Below are positions 40,048 to 40,497 of a stretch of DNA of 40,497 bases, one piece after another. A model generated the notes under the pieces. The model made no database searches. It was not told the DNA's origin and saw nothing but the letters and a program-made list of their open reading frames with translations. The stretch is from an uncultured Collinsella sp. GTDB taxonomy: Bacteria; Actinomycetota; Coriobacteriia; Coriobacteriales; Coriobacteriaceae. The stretch spans positions 1-40,497 of the forward strand of contig CABSNM010000017.1 in NCBI GenBank assembly GCA_902479065.1, read 5' to 3'. The position numbers were made by a program, and so were the translations under genes. The first letter of the stretch is position 1. Each line of letters starts with the position of its first letter.

Positions 40048-40497
40048 TGTTAGCGTCAATCTATTTTTCACCAGTTTCGCTAAGCAGGCGCGCCGTTCGC
40101 GCAAAAGCGGTTTCGCCGGTTGCGCTAACGTATTTTCACCGATTCCGGTCACGGCTTGACGGGGCCGTCCCTCGGCAGGTCCTTCAGCCTGTAGGACCTG
40201 CCGGTTATCTTGACCAGGTGGCAGTGGTGGCACACCCTGTCCGCGATCGCGCTCGCCGCCACGTCGTCCCCGAACACCCTGCCCCAGCCGCTGATCCCCA
40301 CGTTGGTGGTGATGATCGTCGAGCGCTGCTCGTAGCGCGTCGATATCAGCTGGAACAGCAGGTCCGCGCCCGCGCTTCCGACGTCGAGGTAGCCGAGCTC
40401 GTCGATGATCAGCAGCCTCGAGTGGGCGTAGTACTTGAGCCTCTTCTTGAGGATGCCGCGCGACGAGGCGTCCTCGAGGTCCTCGACGAGCCGGGCG
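40048..40497 (-). mobile_element. IS21-family element, one end and istB; continues past the window
   Basis: The end begins TGTTAGCGTCAATC. Two related direct repeats, TATTTTTCACCAGTT (near 40062) and TATTTTCACCGATT (near 40130), and the inverted pair GTTAGCG/CGCTAAC resemble the multiple terminal repeats of IS21. istB is read inward on the minus strand, so istA should lie to the right, outside the window. Confidence 0.88.
40149..40497 (-). CDS. istB: IS21-family helper ATPase IstB, N-terminus outside window
   Basis: About 116 C-terminal residues are visible. Walker B is LLIIDELGYL, followed by LLFQLISTRYEQRSTIITTN and the ADRVCHHCHLVKITGRSYRLK ending typical of IstB/DnaC-like ATPases. It loads the IstA transposase on target DNA. 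The stop is at 40149-40151, about 100 bp inside the element end. Confidence 0.95.
   Translation of the reverse strand, partial: ARLVEDLEDASSRGILKKRLKYYAHSRLLIIDELGYLDVGSAGADLLFQLISTRYEQRSTIITTNVGISGWGRVFGDDVAASAIADRVCHHCHLVKITGRSYRLKDLPRDGPVKP

Overview
The window looks like a chromosomal contig from a high-GC Gram-positive gut actinobacterium of the class Coriobacteriia, most probably Collinsella. This is inferred from gene content and sequence style (GC-rich codon use, Xfp phosphoketolase, a fused HisZ-HisG, DUF4342 and DUF2207 proteins), not from a marker gene. Most of it is housekeeping DNA. The interest lies in dense families of hairpins and repeats between genes, a small accessory cassette next to a tRNA, and nested insertion sequences at the right edge.

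Layout. (1) 1-5006, minus strand: malQ and glgP (glycogen and maltodextrin use; glgP runs off the left edge), then galE with its own promoter and terminator. (2) 5208-8816: a secreted coiled-coil/CHAP-type cell-wall hydrolase, murB on the minus strand, and a LacI-type regulator. (3) 9021-13060: xfp phosphoketolase behind two LacI-like operators, then an AEC-family permease bracketed by two copies of a hairpin-bearing block. One hairpin contains what appears to be a Nextera sequencing adapter embedded in the assembly. (4) 13301-21407: a complete histidine operon, hisZG(fusion)-D-C-B-H-A-F-I-E. A PHP-family histidinol-phosphatase lies convergently just after it, so every step from PRPP to histidine is encoded here. 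(5) 22768-28207: a stand-alone LarC C-terminal domain, a YfcE-type phosphodiesterase, mazG, eno, a DivIC/FtsB-like division protein and a Ppx/GppA phosphatase. (6) 28208-30186: an accessory stretch with a DUF4143 AAA ATPase preceded by three 33-bp iteron-like repeats and flanked by two palindromic repeats, then a tRNA-Leu(UAA) with a partial duplicate of its 3' end. (7) 30217-37000: a TPR-like membrane protein, an orphan GatB-type PTS EIIB coupled to a VOC protein, a DUF4342/response regulator/histidine kinase operon, a small membrane protein, a metallophosphoesterase and gluQ. (8) 37313-40497: a DUF2207 membrane protein, then an IS110-family element broken by an IS21-family element that continues past the right edge.

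Four repeat groups recur between genes: long perfect hairpins that share one 11-nt loop (11572, 12786, 12984); a ~70-bp palindrome with AAGTTGCGGTG ends (21474, 28211, 29766); a ~45-bp element with the core TTTAAGAACGTCCCCAA (21404, 37148, 39333); and single large hairpins after genes (6433, 20585). They look like small dispersed elements that use protein-free sites near gene ends. All functions are read from sequence motifs without database searches.
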